From NCBI GenBank assembly GCA_034509735.1, contig JACGWO010000004.1, positions 9,591,395-9,655,394 on the forward strand: a DNA stretch of 64,000 nt, read 5' to 3'. Position 1 is the stretch's first letter. The number at the start of each line of letters is the position of its first letter. The notes beneath the pieces were generated by a model. That model saw only the letters and a program-made list of their open reading frames with translations, did no database searches and was not told where the DNA came from. The position numbers and the translations under genes are program-made. The stretch comes from Sesamum alatum. Taxonomy: Eukaryota > Streptophyta > Magnoliopsida > Lamiales > Pedaliaceae. Of the stretch, positions 42,051 to 55,393 are shown one piece after another.

Positions 42051-44800
42051 TAGTACAAATAAGTAATATTGTAATTAGTTCTTATAATAATACATTTTAA
42101 TTACTTACATAGTTGAAGGAATAGAATTATAATGAAAATATATTACAATAAAGAGTTTATTCATAACTAAGAACCAATTAAATAAAATTATATTTTTCAG
42201 TTCAAAATAAAATAAAATAAAATAAAATTTATATTTTTAATTAATTTTAATTTCTATACATTTATATTTTTAATTCGACTCGAACTTAATAAGAATACTC
42301 AATGATTTTTATGTTTATTCCGTTCAATTCATTCCATGAAATATTATTCGTCGATTTAGACTATTTTCCAGCAACATGAGGAATAAAATAAAAATTAAAG
42401 AGATTATTACAAAAAAATTATATTTAAACAACTTTAGTGATAGTTCGTATAAGAGTTAAAAAAGAAAATAAAATTCATAATTATTTTTTCCTGATTTGCA
42501 TAGAAAAATAAAATAAAATCTTATTTCATTAGTGAAGCAAATTTAAAATACGAATTGATTTAAATGAATAATTTTTTATTATGAACATAGGGTTGTAAAA
42601 ATTAAGTAAAGTAATTAATTAATATAATCTTTTGGATGTATATATTATATAAGTAGTTTACACTACCCTTTAATTAGATTTATAATCATATAAAAAGTTA
42701 AATGATAATAGGATTCTAATATTTATATACAATAAATCATATTTTCATATTGTGTTGTATATGTATATCATAATTAAAAGCATGAGTATTAATTTGGGTA
42801 TTTTTAATTTCTTAGCTCTTTGTAATGGCTACAATAACCTCATAAAATTATAGTGAACATAATTTGATATTGTAATAGATTATATTATTGATTATGTCTA
42901 ATTAATGGAACGAGACCATTAATTGAGCTACTGAATATATAATGTATTGAAGTATTTGGTTTTTAAATCATAATGTATTGAAGTATTTGGACTATGTATT
43001 TAAATTCTACCAATTCATTTTTCTAGCAATATGTAATTTAATTTCTATATTAGTAAATTCTCATTGATCTCTAAATCAAATAAAATTAGTTAAAAAAAAT
43101 TAATTTATAGCACTTTAATTCATTCCACAAAGCACTATTAACTAATTTAAAGCATGTTTCCACAATTTTATTGAACAACATGACAAATCAAATGAAAACT
43201 TAATTACTGGATAATTATATTATAAATAACTCTAAGTTGGCGTAAGAATTAAAAAGTAAAATAAAACGTTAACACCACACTTGATAAGTCAAACAAACTA
43301 ATATATGAATGAATTTTAAAATTGTAGAGAGACTTAATGATAAGATTCAAAATTTCAACATAAGCGAAAACAAAAAAATATTTAGAATCAATGTTTTCAT
43401 ATAAAATAATGGTGAATTTCTTATAACAAATATAGAGATGAAAGATAACTACCATAGAGCGAATTAATTATAAAATCTAAAAGTTTATAAGGGCAAAATC
43501 CAAAAAGTAAATATCTACCTTCTTTTAAGAAATTGAAGATCATAAGTCTAATGAAACATAGAAGAAAATTTGAGGGAACTATTAATGAAGTGGAGTAATC
43601 ATCAGCTGACATTTACGGAAATTTATATTTAAAAGCCATTTTAATCATTTGATCACATTCAACTTTCGTTTTGAATACAAATTTGTACGTAACATTCATG
43701 TATAAGAGTATGTTTATAACAATACCATAAGACTCATGAAATATTCAAAAAACTTCTTGAAATACTTTTCTCTATTAACTAATAATATAATAATAATTAT
43801 GTACTAAATGATAGAAAAGGAGGGATAGTTGGCTTTCTCTTAATAATAACATAGTTTAATATAATACCAAGTTCCTTTCTGTGTTCTTAATTCTTCTATC
43901 AATTAGTGTACATCAATTATAATTCTAAAGTATAAATTAGGTTTAATTTATAAAAAAAAAGTATAAGATTACTTTGTTACTAAATCAAAAGGAATTAATA
44001 ATTTAATAAATAATTATTAAATTATAATACTATTTGGATATTTACCTTTTCAATTCCATTAACCAATCATTTTCATGATATATTTATTTACTTAAATAAT
44101 TCTATAATTATTCTAATATGAACTTGAATTTGTAATAGTACATATTCATATTAACCAGCCTGATAGAATAAATAATTTTGAAACTATTTTTTTTTTAATT
44201 TTAAATATTCAGATTTAGAAAATGACAGAAAAATAAGAAAAGTAATTGTTTTATATATACCATTACTATGAATATTACCTGATTAAGAAATGTATTACTA
44301 TTATTAATAGTTGAAAAAATTGCATATATCAAATTTTAGCATATGAAGTTACTTGACTTCATCTTATGTAATGTGTTTAAAGAGCTATGTACCTGATATA
44401 CAAATATTGATTAAAAGAAAGTTAAACTTAATTTCATGGTAATTTTTTTAATAATTTTTACTTCTATATAATTTAATCTTCGAATAAATATCCTTAATAT
44501 GATTATCATTTAATGTATTTTGTATTTAATATGATACAAGCTTAAAACATTGAATAATGATATTATCAAAATAAAAATTTAATATAAACTTGACATGTTT
44601 TACGTTTCTTCTATTTTTAGTAACCTATTATAACCTTGACACAGAATATAAATTATTGAGTTGTTTCCACTAATATGTGTAATATGTTTAATTGGTATTC
44701 TATCAGGTGTTAAACACATACAAAAGTTAAATGGTATGATAGAACTCTAATGGAGATTAAGACAAATTAATTTAGAGGACTAGATTAGATTATATATGTG
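42051..44800. other. A+T-rich DNA with no recognisable gene
   Basis: 2.75 kb. Two stretches (about 42650-42715 and 44690-44760) share 'aaaagttaaatgataatagg' and 'attctaat'-like words, and a 21-bp 'ataatgtattgaagtatttgg'-type word is repeated at 42948 and 42970. These hint at decayed repeats only. Confidence 0.4.
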
Positions 44801-45491
44801 TGTTCACACAAAATTTTGTGTCTGCACTACGAGACAAGAAAAATATAAAAAATAATTTTATTGATTTAAAAAGAAAAGTGGCTACAATATCTGATTTGGA
44901 CGTAATGCCCTAATTCTTCTCTCCAAATGTCGACCCAAGGGCTGGTGCTCGTTCTTGGACGTTGATGTGTAATCTCCCGAATTTGTGGAGCAAACTACGT
45001 GGCACCTTGAAATTTGGTATCAAGGTCTTGAAGGATTTGATGCCGCGGAAGACGTGGAACCTTCACAGTTGTAGAGCTTCGTCGTGGCAGATAGATTTTG
45101 GATTTGAGTCCTTTAATTTGTTGTATGTGTGTATGTCTTTGTGAGAGGTGAAAGTTCATTTTTATAGGCGTAAGTAGAGCTTAAGTAGCTTGCACTCATT
45201 TTTATTGGGCTTGATCACCGTGGGCTCTGACGTGGACTAGTCTTATGATGGACTGTACTTCAAACATGTATCTGACCCAATTTAGTCAATCCAAAATAAT
45301 ATTTCTATATTTATTTTGGACCGACTCATAAAAATACATAATACCCAAATTTAATATGGTCTTATGAATTTAATTTCTTTACAAAAACCACAAGCCCAAA
45401 TTAATTATGGACTTTCATTTTGGAACCCAATTATTAGCCAATTTTTTTAGGCTTTAATTGGTAATTTATTCCAAAAAATTTTAGGTCAACA
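44801..45491 (-). repeat. 3' LTR of the gag-only gypsy
   Basis: 691 bp. Immediately inside it, the plus-strand GATGCCCCCACTT is the complement of a polypurine tract (45492-45504), which shows that the element reads on the minus strand. Confidence 0.85.
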
Positions 45492-45626
45492 GATGCCCCC
45501 ACTTCAAGGCTCAGCAAAAGATATGCCAAATATTATCAGAGGCGGGACTTGAAGTATTTATTATTTTTTTTCTTTTTCTTTGATCGAGTACTTGTATTTT
45601 CACCAAACTTAAACAAGTATGGCCCA

Positions 45627-46067
45627 GTTGCTCGAGACTTTGAAGGAAGGATTTTGGCATGGATTTCTCATAGATTCAAGACACGTGTTGACGCTGAATT
45701 TGCCGAGGCAATTGCAGCAAGGGAAGCGATGGAACTGGTACTCAAATGTAAGTGGAAATATGTGATCATGGAGGGAGACTGCCTCAACCTCATTAATAAG
45801 ATCAATGCGGTTAATCGTGACTCCTCTAGTATTAGCTTTGTCGTGGAGGACATCAAATCTCTTCGTTTTTCTTGCTCTTCAGTTATATTTTCGCATGTTA
45901 ATAGGATGGGTAATTCGTTAGCTCACAAACTTGCTACTCGAGCTGGAGCTTGCATTATTAGTTTTTCTTGTTTTACTCCTGTTGAAACAGACCGTTTTGG
46001 TATTCTTGAAGCCGATTTGGCTCCTTAATACAATTGTTATTTTTCCCTCTAAAAAAAAAAACAAAAA
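45627..46067 (+). mobile_element. 5'-truncated LINE: RNase H end and poly(A)
   Basis: This insertion is flanked by AAACAAGTATGGCCCA at 45611-45626 and 46068-46083. It contains only the 3' end of a LINE: an intact RNase H-like frame, a short 3' UTR and an A-rich tail (46051-46070). It is in the opposite orientation to the surrounding gypsy. The severe 5' truncation is typical of abortive target-primed reverse transcription. Confidence 0.85.
45630..46028 (+). pseudogene. LINE RNase H fragment with intact motifs
   Basis: The frame, open from 45549 through the junction, encodes VARDFEGRILAWISHRF, AEFAEAIAAREAMELVLKCK (acidic residue in the helix), VIMEGDCLNLINKIN (catalytic Asp), and HVNRMGNSLAHKLATRAG (His/Asp-like end) up to a stop at 46028. 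The order fits the RVT_3 RNase H domain of plant LINEs. The first catalytic Asp (in the usual DGA/DG segment) lies upstream of the truncation, so the domain is incomplete. An ATG start at 45549 is not meaningful. Confidence 0.8.
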
Positions 46068-46083
46068 AAACAAGTATGGCCCA

Positions 46084-48551
46084 TTTCTTGTGTCAACAAT
46101 TGAAAATCCTTAGGAATCGGAACCTTAGCTATTTGTTTACACTTGTATCAATTGCAAAGTCAAGGCAGCAGTAAAAGCTCCCCGCCTCAATTTTCTCCAC
46201 TTCTCCATTTTTTCTTTTGAGTAGATCATGTGGGATCCACAGTGAAGTTTTGGAGATAATGTCTCTTGCACCCACCTTATCAAGGAAACAACTGAATATG
46301 AAAATTTCTCACCATGGAACCAACCCTTCACGGCCAGGATGCATTGCCGAGTCAAAGAATTTTTCAGCAATTGATCTTGTCAATTTTCCCTTTTTTCTTT
46401 TCGTAATTCATGGCACAATCCAAGATTGAAAGGAAGTGGATCAATTGCTCAAGCTCGTTTATTCAGCAATTCCCAAAAGAATGCAAACTTACCAACTTAG
46501 GCATGCTTGCACATCTACATAAATAGGCCTCACAACTTCTTATTTCTTCAATTCTTCAAAGAGCAGAGGATTTGCAAATACGAGTGTGAAGGCTGCCCAA
46601 CTCTAGCCTTGAAGCGGTGGAGTGAATACTGATTTTGAGTTCCTCTCTTGCTAGGTAACTTGTACATCGCTACGAAACATTTTTTTTGTGGGAACCCCAA
46701 GTGCTTTCAAATCAGCCTACTATGTGTTCGGAAGTCTGTCAACGAGAAGAATTCTTTGCTTTTGTTGTACTTATAGGCACACATATGTACATATATATAT
46801 ATATATCTTCATTAATTCGACTTCTATTTTCCTCGTGTAAATTTGTTTGTTTGGCAGAGGACTTTGAGGGTTTCAACGAGCCATTCCCACACATCGTCAT
46901 TTGAAGTGGCAAGGACAATCTCGAGATCGAAGACACCACTTTGTACATCCATGGCCGATCGACATCGTCTCACCGTCCAAGGTTTGATCTTTGCACAAGT
47001 CATGCACATCTATTTGTGTTTCAAAGAGACGACGAGAGAAGCACTTGACTTTCGCTCCAACGCTTCATCTCAATCCAAAGTGTTGGTGGATAATCCTTCT
47101 CTTCATGACGTTGGAGCCGGCATTGAGTTTGCACTTCCGAGTCATCAATGCATCATCAAAAAGGCTCATGGAGTACTCCACCATCCAAGTTCTGCAAGAC
47201 TTCTCTTTTCATGGAAGACACGCTAAGCCAATATGCAAGCATCCTTCACGAGACCACGATTCATGTCGACGTTTGCGCATTTATCTTCATGTGCATCCGC
47301 AATAAGATCCTCACTATAGAAGAAGAGCGAGGCCATCGTCCAACCATCATTCACAAAGTCGAGATCCATGCCGTTGTTCGTGCATTTGTCATTATGTGTG
47401 CCCGACAAGATCTTCACCATAGAAGAAGAGCAAGGCCATAGTGCAGGCGTCCTTCACGAAGTCAAGTTCCATGTCGTTGTTCGCGGGTCCCTTTTCACCT
47501 ACATCGCTACAAGGACATCCTTCAAGTTTTCCTCGAGTTATGGTGCCTTTCGCAAAATCTTGCATTCCGCTGTCAAAGGAGTTTTTAGACGACGTCGAAT
47601 GTTCACGACTGTTTGTACGCGAGGAATTCAATGATGAGGTCATCTTTTCTTCCAAGAAGTTGCTAGGCAATTATGTTTGTGAGACCTCCATGCAATGAAG
47701 TCATGAATGTTTACTTTTGGTGTGCTATTGGCTTCCCAAGGATTCAGTATGTTCACCTCCAATTGGATCGACCTCTGTTTAGACAACATCTTCTTCACGC
47801 ATTTCTTGAGCGCAAGCTATTTTTGGATACGTGAACAACCTTGGCCGCTTCCACTTGTTGATGTTGATTATTGTCCCCAAGCCGTGAAGCACTTGATGAG
47901 AAGTCTTTTTCTACTTGAGCGAGAAGACCCCTTGCCAAGAAGCCGAAGAGAGCTTGTCCAACCTCAAGAGACATGGTCGCCAAGAGAGAAGACCTCATTG
48001 CTTGAAGACACTTCATATTTGTTTGAAGAATACAATCAAGGTAGTTGAAGAAGATGGATGCGCTCCTTGAAGACTCAAGATGAGATTGACAACTTCCAAC
48101 TTGTTCGCTTGAGTGTTTAGCATTTAGCGCTACTTCCGCTTTGTCTCCTTCCCTTGTTTTCGTTCGATGAAAATGGATCTTAGATGCAATAAAAGTATTC
48201 CTTTCGCGAAATTTTCATTGTGGATCATTTGAAGCATTTTTTTTCGTTGATGTTAACCGTGATACGAACAATTGTAATGTGCATTTAAGATCAATTTGAA
48301 CTTCAAAACTTGTTTACTTTGGAGACAAAATCAACCAACCTCTACATTGTCCTCTTCTTGATAAAAAATTGAACATGGCCAAGAGGATGTATCGTAGATG
48401 ACAACAAAGAATTTATTTTGAAGATATGACTGAACTTGAGCAAATATACCTAACCTGTCTACGTACCCCGTGAAGGGTCAAGTTAAAACGTAATTCAAAT
48501 AAATTTAAATTTTCTTTACTTCTTGCCGCTTTAACAGGAGGATGCCGTACA
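46084..48551 (-). other. 3' interior of the gag-only gypsy
   Basis: About 2.5 kb without pol motifs in any frame. Near 48470 the minus strand reads 'ttgacccttcacggggtacg', resembling the conserved stretch seen downstream of pol in some plant gypsy elements. Plus-strand frames at 46843-48048 have no domain. Confidence 0.5.
47230..47490. repeat. Degenerate tandem repeat of about 110 bp
   Basis: A unit including 'ttcac.aagtcgagatccat', 'gccgttgttcg.gcatttgtc', 'cgacaagatcttcaccatag' and 'aagaagagcaaggccat' is present about 2.3 times with diverged copies. It lies inside the gypsy interior. Confidence 0.65.
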
Positions 48552-49134
48552 TGAAGGAAAGGGGATCGGCCCGGGAACGCGGCGGAAGTGTGGTGGAAAA
48601 AAAAATCGTCCGGAATAAAAGGAATTTAAATCACGTTCAAGGGGTGTACCCTTGAATGTTCCCGGGCTATCGGTGAATAAACGCATAATTAAACATATAA
48701 AATAAACAAGCGTTCGTGGCTATAGAATAAGAATAGCATAAATGTAAATCGGAATACCTTTCTCGATTTTGTATTTCGATCGGCTACACGAATTGATTCC
48801 TCCCGAGTTCGTCCATGTGAGGTCCCAAAGTAGAGACCCTCTAACGTATTCCACACCACACCGGGAGAGATCTCGTTTTTCTTGCTAGAAAAAAATGGAT
48901 CTAGAGGATGAAATCAAAGAAGAGATTACACTATCAAATTAGTGTTTCTTCTTGATCTTACTTTGTTCTTCAATTGATCCTAGATCAATGAAGGGACAAA
49001 GAGGATTAAGAGAGTAGAGAGAGAGAGTGTATATGGAGAGTTTTCATCTTTTTCCTAGAAAAAGATGAATAATGAAATTCATCATACATAGGTGTTAGTA
49101 TATACTCATATATATACATAATTAATGTGATTAT

Positions 49135-51119
49135 TGTTAGAATAGGTGACCATGTAAGCCAATTTTTGGCAGGAATATGTAATCTATGTCTAGACAATTT
49201 CAGGTGTTTGATAAAACATTTATGAATAAAGAAGTGAAGATTCATATAGCAACACTTTGTTTACGTTCACTTATATCTGCTATTACATATCTGTTCACTA
49301 CGCAAACAAAGCCCACGGACTGAGAATCGATTTCGGAGACTGGGACTACACTTGGAGGTAGGTCCATGAAATCAGTCTTACCGAATCAGTCCGAAAATCT
49401 CCAAGTCAAGGAATCTCGAAAATGGGTACCGGGATTCCCTTTGAGACTTGCACTAAGCATCTGCTGTCGTATTTCATCGACGGGTGACGAAGGTCGTCTA
49501 AGCAGTGTTAGTGGGTCAGCATGCTAGGAAGCAACTGACTGAGGTGACTCGCGGGAACCGTCTTACGGAGGACCTTGAGTATGGTCAGCAAGGTATGACG
49601 TGAGTTCCCAGTTCCAACGGTACAAGTCAAGTCCTTTGACTTGAGGAACTGCTGAGTTTACCTGTACATCAGGTCTGTATCTTAGATATGGTGAGAGATT
49701 GCCAAAATACTCTTGAGTAGTCATAAGCCATGTCTAGTGCAGCTCGGGTGTACAGAGTGACAGTAGTTTCCAAGAAAGGATCTGTCTCCTGTCAAAAGGC
49801 ATTGACAGTTGAGTCTCATGTATGCTCTGTGTCTTGTCCCTAAAATCTGTGGCCACAGTAACTGAACAGAAGGGAAGGTTTCCCTTGCGGCATTTAGTAA
49901 GGACAGACCAACACTTAGGTCCAAAATGGGTACCTGCATTTTCCGTGCCCTAGACTCTAAGTGATGAGACCGAAGACAGAAGGACAAGTGTACTGTTAGA
50001 GCCTAAATGTTCATCCCCGATTATTTCACCTAGTCTCTAGTGCCATGGACCGTTGCTAGATGGCCACCCATGGTAACGGACGGATTCTAGGAATCCGACC
50101 AAGTTTAGCTGAAAGGTGAACCTAAAGAGTCACACACTATCCACACATACTTAGTATTTAATTTGAAATTAAATATTGGAGTAAAGGAATGATTAAATTG
50201 GATTTAATCGGGTCCTATATTTTCTTGGAGAAAATAATTCCTTCTATTTGATAAAGGGAATTAAATGAATAAATTGAATTTATTAAGGGAATTAATTTAA
50301 TGGGCCAAGAATAAATATTAATATTTATTTATTATATTTGGTCTTTTGAAATATTTAATAGGATTTAAATATTCCATTAAATTAAATTAATGGTTGAGAT
50401 TTAATGGGAGAGATCAAAGGCTAGGATTGAATTTGACAAGGTCAAATTCTACTTTGACTAGGACTTTGACTAGGTCAAAATCCTAGTCAAATTAAGCTTC
50501 TAAAGAGGTGGAGTTTAAAGAGGATTAAACTCTTCCTCTATATAAACCCCTAGCCTTGCACCTTTTGAAGGATGATAAAATTCCAACACACACACAACAC
50601 ACACTCATTTTCGGCTCTCTCTCCCCTCTCTCTCGTCCGCCCTTTCTCTCCACTCTCTCCAAGAAATTCTTTTCTAGTTCTCTTGTTCTTGGAACATTAG
50701 AACTTAGATGAATCAATACCGTTAATTCATAACGTGTTGTTGATTCATCCACTCCAAAATATACACTTGTTCGTTGCTAGCACGACGTGCAAGATACGTG
50801 GGTAGATCGTGTGTCACGATTTGGAGGGTCTCAAGAACGAGATCTCGGTGCAAAACGGGGAACAACGCGTGTAGCTGTTGAAGACGAAAACGACAACGGG
50901 TAGGTCTCGTTTAATATTTTCGTCCTCTTTAATTTTCTACCCTATGGCATCCATGATCATTTACATGTTGTTTATTCATGAGATACACCGAACACCCGGG
51001 AATCTCAAGGGTACACCCCTTGAGCGTGTTCTTTAATTTGATTAAAGCATGCTTTAAATTTTTGTATTTTATTTTATATCGCGCTTCCGCATTCGCGCAA
51101 TTTCCCAGGACGATCCACA
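49135..51119 (+). mobile_element. Solo LTR of a related copia family (copy 1)
   Basis: 1985 bp, TGTTAGAATAGGTGACC...GACGATCCACA, in plus orientation. It is diverged from, but clearly homologous to, the reverse complement of the host LTR ('gagacttgcactaag' and 'acgaaggtcgtcta' blocks, and a TGTTA..GGTGACC start). A TATA box TATATAAA is at 50539-50546. No interior is attached, so it is a solo LTR. The immediate 5-bp flanks (ATTAT and TATTC) do not match. Confidence 0.8.
50539..50546 (+). promoter_or_regulatory. TATA box in solo LTR copy 1
   Basis: CTCTATATAAACCCC, in plus orientation. Copy 2 has TATAAATA at 57857-57864 in the equivalent place. Confidence 0.55.
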
Positions 51120-52788
51120 TATTCTTTCATACATAGGTGTTAGAATATACTCATATATATACATAATTAATGTGATTATTGGAATGTGTCTAGGTTCATC
51201 CAAGGATGTTTAGATACATCCCAATCAATCACCATCAATTCTTCAATCAAGCCTACCAACTTTTAAGATATGATCAAATCATACCAAAAGGGAAGGACTT
51301 GATTGGAGTTGATTTGTCTCTTACCAAAAGAGACAAGTCAACTAACACCTAGCATCCAGCATGACCGATTTTTGCTCCCTCTAAGGTGGCAATTTTCGGC
51401 CATGCTTATTTAGGAAAGAAGTCCAACTTCTTCCTATTCCATAAATGGAATTAACACACCTCTCGGGTCAAAATTTAACGGACCGAGTTCTACCGTAATC
51501 TAATTACGACGAACCCAAAATTAAATCTAATTTAATTTAATGTCCACTTAAATAATTCCCGTTGATCTTTTAATGCAATTAAAAAGATCTAACATCCCAA
51601 CTTTCCTTATTAATCGATAAATCCTATTTACAGATTAAACGAGGGCCCGATACAATATCGGCCGGTCCATCCAATGGATAATCCCTTAAGTAATTTAATT
51701 ACTTATCATCCTCTGAAATTGACTCCAAGTCAATTCCTTCACCTACTTGGTGATTTGTGTGTGACCTTTTAGGTTCACCCTCAGCTAGACTTGGGCTCGT
51801 GTCCAACAGGAGCCCGTCATCATGGGTAGCCGTCTAGCAACGGTCCATGGTACTAGAGACTAGGTGAATGTTGGCGTGAACATTTAGGCGCCGATTCCGA
51901 ATGGGTATGGTCCTACTGTCGACCGTCTCTCGGCCTTAGTCTAGGGTATGGAATTGGGCATCGGTTCCCATCCTTGACTAGGCAGCTATGCTTCATACCC
52001 GAGATGTGTTTACTCTATCGATCGACGTAGGAAACCCTTTCCTACTCAATCAATTGCTATGGCCATAGACGTTCAGAGTCTAAACCATCTTAGAGTGCAT
52101 AGGAGACATCACCGTCATGTACTGACAGGGGACATATCTTATCTTGGAATCCACCGTCCTCGCTACATACTCCAACTGCACTGGACAAGGCTTATAATGA
52201 CCATCTTACAAAATGATCACCTCTCGCCAGATCCAAGATACAGTCTTCATATGCACGTGACTGCCATGATTCCTCAAGTCCGAGGACTAATCCCGTACTA
52301 TCAGAACCAGGATTTCCAGTCGTATTGACCAAGCCTCCAAGGCTTCCATATGATGATTCCCGCGAGTCAGTTCAGTCAGTCGACCACCTTGTCAACTAAC
52401 CCACTAATATTGCATAGACGACCTTCGTCTGTCGCCGATGAAACTCGGCATTCACCCAGTGAATGCAATACTTAGTGCAAGTCTCAATAGGACACTCGAT
52501 GCCCAGTCTCGAGGTCCTCGACTTGCAATGTTTCAGACCAACCCTCAGAAGTTGGTTTCATAGCCGCCATCTAATGCGCAGCCCAACTACATGGGTTATC
52601 CCACTGGTTTGTGGGCATTTCTTGTGACGTTGAAACGCCGTTCAATGTTAGTAGTAAGCACAACAAACACAGTGCCAGTGATGAATACTTACTCTATTCA
52701 TTAGGATAATATTGTATTAATAAAGATTGACAAATAGTTCCCAAAACTGTCAATCCAATTGGCTTTCTGGTCACCTATTTTAACAATC

Positions 52789-54891
52789 TCCCACTTGACC
52801 TCAAAGCCAATTACCCATGTCTCTCAGAACCTTCTAAAAGTTAGTAATCTGCGATACCGGCTCAGTCTCGCAGGTCTACGTTATTTTTCTGCCAAGGTAA
52901 TACGGTCTAATCGTATCTCGCCTCTTTCTACCATCACTACCTGCTGATGGTGGTTCTCTAAGAATTTTCCATGGATATTGTGATAAGATCTCGAGCCCAA
53001 AAGGCTTTAGCCATAGCCTAGTTGTCAACCTCCAAAGGCAACTACTGGTCGTGCTAGGCACTACATCCATCTAATGGGTGCTATTTTCATTTAAATCACT
53101 TTCCAGAAACAACTTCAAAAGTTGGCATATACTCGACTTTCGTGATGAAACGTCGTGGTATCCTGCTTGGAACCTTTCCAAGCTACCACACACACCATTA
53201 AGTCCGAACATATATAGGTATTGAGACTCAATATTATTCACATAATTCTAGAAGCTAGTATCGCTATAGCCTTCCAGAATCAACTCTCCATAAATCGTGC
53301 ATCGAGAACACTTCTCTAATCCTTATTCAGGTCTTAAAGACTGCTTTCAACTATTGTCTATTGCCTCGTCGGTACACACCAATATCCGTTGTTATGTACG
53401 ATGCATAAACAACATTAGGCCCTGTGCACAGAACAACATACCCATGCCGCGTATGGCAAAGACGTAGGAAATGTAAAACATCTAAGCTTCCTCATTAGTC
53501 AATGGTGACTAAGTTTTGGACAGCTTGGCGCTATTCATAGAGAATTGCGCGAAAAATGCTCGTGTTTTTAGTGTTTCTTAACGTTTTAAATTCATTCCAA
53601 ATGAATAAGACGTTACACACTTAACACTCGGAAAATTACCACACTCCCATTGACACCAATGCTCGTTATTGACCGAGTCATACATCATATGGGTTCGTCA
53701 AAATGAATATTCCAGTTACATGAAATCTCAAACACAGTTTGAATTTCAAGACAGATCCCGCAGCTCCAAGCCATTGATCCAATCCCGATATCCAACATCG
53801 CTTCTCCATATGTCCTTTGGATCATGCTCCAATTGACCAGTCGGACTCAGAAACCTTACCCATCAAGTAGCTAAGGTATTCTGGTCGTCCCTGGGAGGAC
53901 TGGAACATAGTAAGTGGAAAATAACCTAATATTTGCATTATTTTGCACTAGACCTGCACAAACCAGACATCGAGTCTAGTTTGTCTTCCTACTAGGTCCT
54001 TGATGTATGCAGGACCATCCCATATACTAAAGAACTTTGTAGGATACAACATCTTCAAACCATATCCAATATGGTAACTAGATCATGACTTTAAGAAAGT
54101 GCATGTTTCTCAACCTAGCAAGTTTCAAGTCCATGTCTAGATCGGCTAAGGTAACTTCAGTGAAATACCGAGCAAACTAAGTCCAACAGGGTTCGTTTCT
54201 CCCTTATCAGAGACCATTCAACCATGGCTGCTTCAAGAAGAATTTCATTGATTGAGAATTCCATTCTCATTCGGATATTCAAGAACTCCCACTGGATACA
54301 CGTCCTCTCGATCTAATCAAAAGGTAACTAAATTAATTCACAACTTCAAGTCTAGTATCCCGAACCGCCATTCTTTGTCAAATAAAGGTAATTTCATTGA
54401 TCAAATTATTGTATCCAAAATTGTCCAACAATAAATGGAACATATTTTGATCATGCTAGGTTACATAATTCCCATAGACACAATCTTAACATGATCACTA
54501 CTAAGCCTATCTAGTCCTTAGTCTTTGCAGCAACAATTTCGCCATTGCTAGACCTTAGGATCGTCTGTCTTAGCTTTCTATTCCTTATCATCACCTGTGA
54601 ACCATTCACAGGTTATGAACGACTGGTATCCAATACCAAAGAACAGAATAGTGATCATGTTGACACTCAATTCAAATGTCACCTTCATTGGAGATGAGCT
54701 TTAGGAAACTCCCTCTTCCAATGTCCCTTTTCTAGCAGTTAATCCAAACATCGTTCAGAACCTCTGACTGTCGAATCCTTTTCCTCTTTCCTTACCCCCG
54801 CCCAGCGGTGTAATAGGAGCACTCAAAGTGCTTGCAGTGGCTGATATTATTTGAGCCTTCTTCCTCTTCCTGCGTCCGGCACCCTTGCCTT
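52789..54891 (-). other. Copia interior, no protein domain recognised
   Basis: About 2.1 kb between the 3' LTR and the gag fragment. No RT, RNase H or integrase motif is visible in any minus-strand frame. It is either badly decayed pol or the unrelated filler of a non-autonomous element. Confidence 0.5.
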
Positions 54892-55393
54892 TCACTTCAG
54901 AGGTCGAAGCCTCCTCACTAGTACCGTCGGTGCAGATTTTTTAATCGTTGCCTCGTACTCGACCAATATTTTTATCAACTCATGAAGGTCTTTCTCAAGC
55001 CCATTCATGTTGTAGTTGATTATAAATGGGTCGAGTGAGGGGAGAAGAGACTGAAGGATCACGTCGATGTACATCACTCTTTCGAGATCAGCTTGGAGGT
55101 CTTTGAGCTTTTTCCACAAGGGATAGCATCATCACTCCATGCTATTGTAGCGACGATCCTTCTATCATTTTCGCTCCAAAGAATATCTTTGTTGCAGCAT
55201 ATCTAACATGTCGGTCTGGGACCGCATAGACTTGTTGCAATCGAAGCATTATCGAGCCAACATCCTCCAGCTTATCATACTGCTTCTGGATCTCATTATC
55301 CATGGATGCCAGTATGATGCTGCGGACCTTCCAGTTCTCATCAAGCCTCTTCTTGAACGTCAAACGTTCTTTGGGCGATGACCCTTCCGGCAA
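54892..55393 (-). pseudogene. Copia gag fragment
   Basis: Frames 55142-55393 and 54892-55119 give KKRLDENWKVRSIILASMDN, AATKIFFGAKMIEGSS, VILQSLLPSLDPFIINYNMN and GLEKDLHELIKILVEYEATI, the UBN2-type copia gag. A stop and frame change at about 55120-55141 divide it, and no zinc knuckle or protease follows. Confidence 0.75.

Larger units (their letters stand above)
48552..52788 (-). repeat. 3' LTR of the long-LTR copia, split by a solo LTR
   Basis: The LTR pieces 48552-49134 and about 51126-52788 align with the other LTR (59365-60812). On the minus strand the LTR starts TGTTAAAATAGGTGACC, preceded by the purine tract AAGTGGGAGAT (52789-52799). The insertion at 49135-51119 splits it, and about 50 bp of LTR sequence occur on both sides of that insert. 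Confidence 0.8.

Noticed and set aside
46843..48048. Plus-strand frames up to 127 codons in the gypsy interior
   Set aside because: There are no domains, several overlap in different phases, and a diverged tandem repeat underlies part of them.
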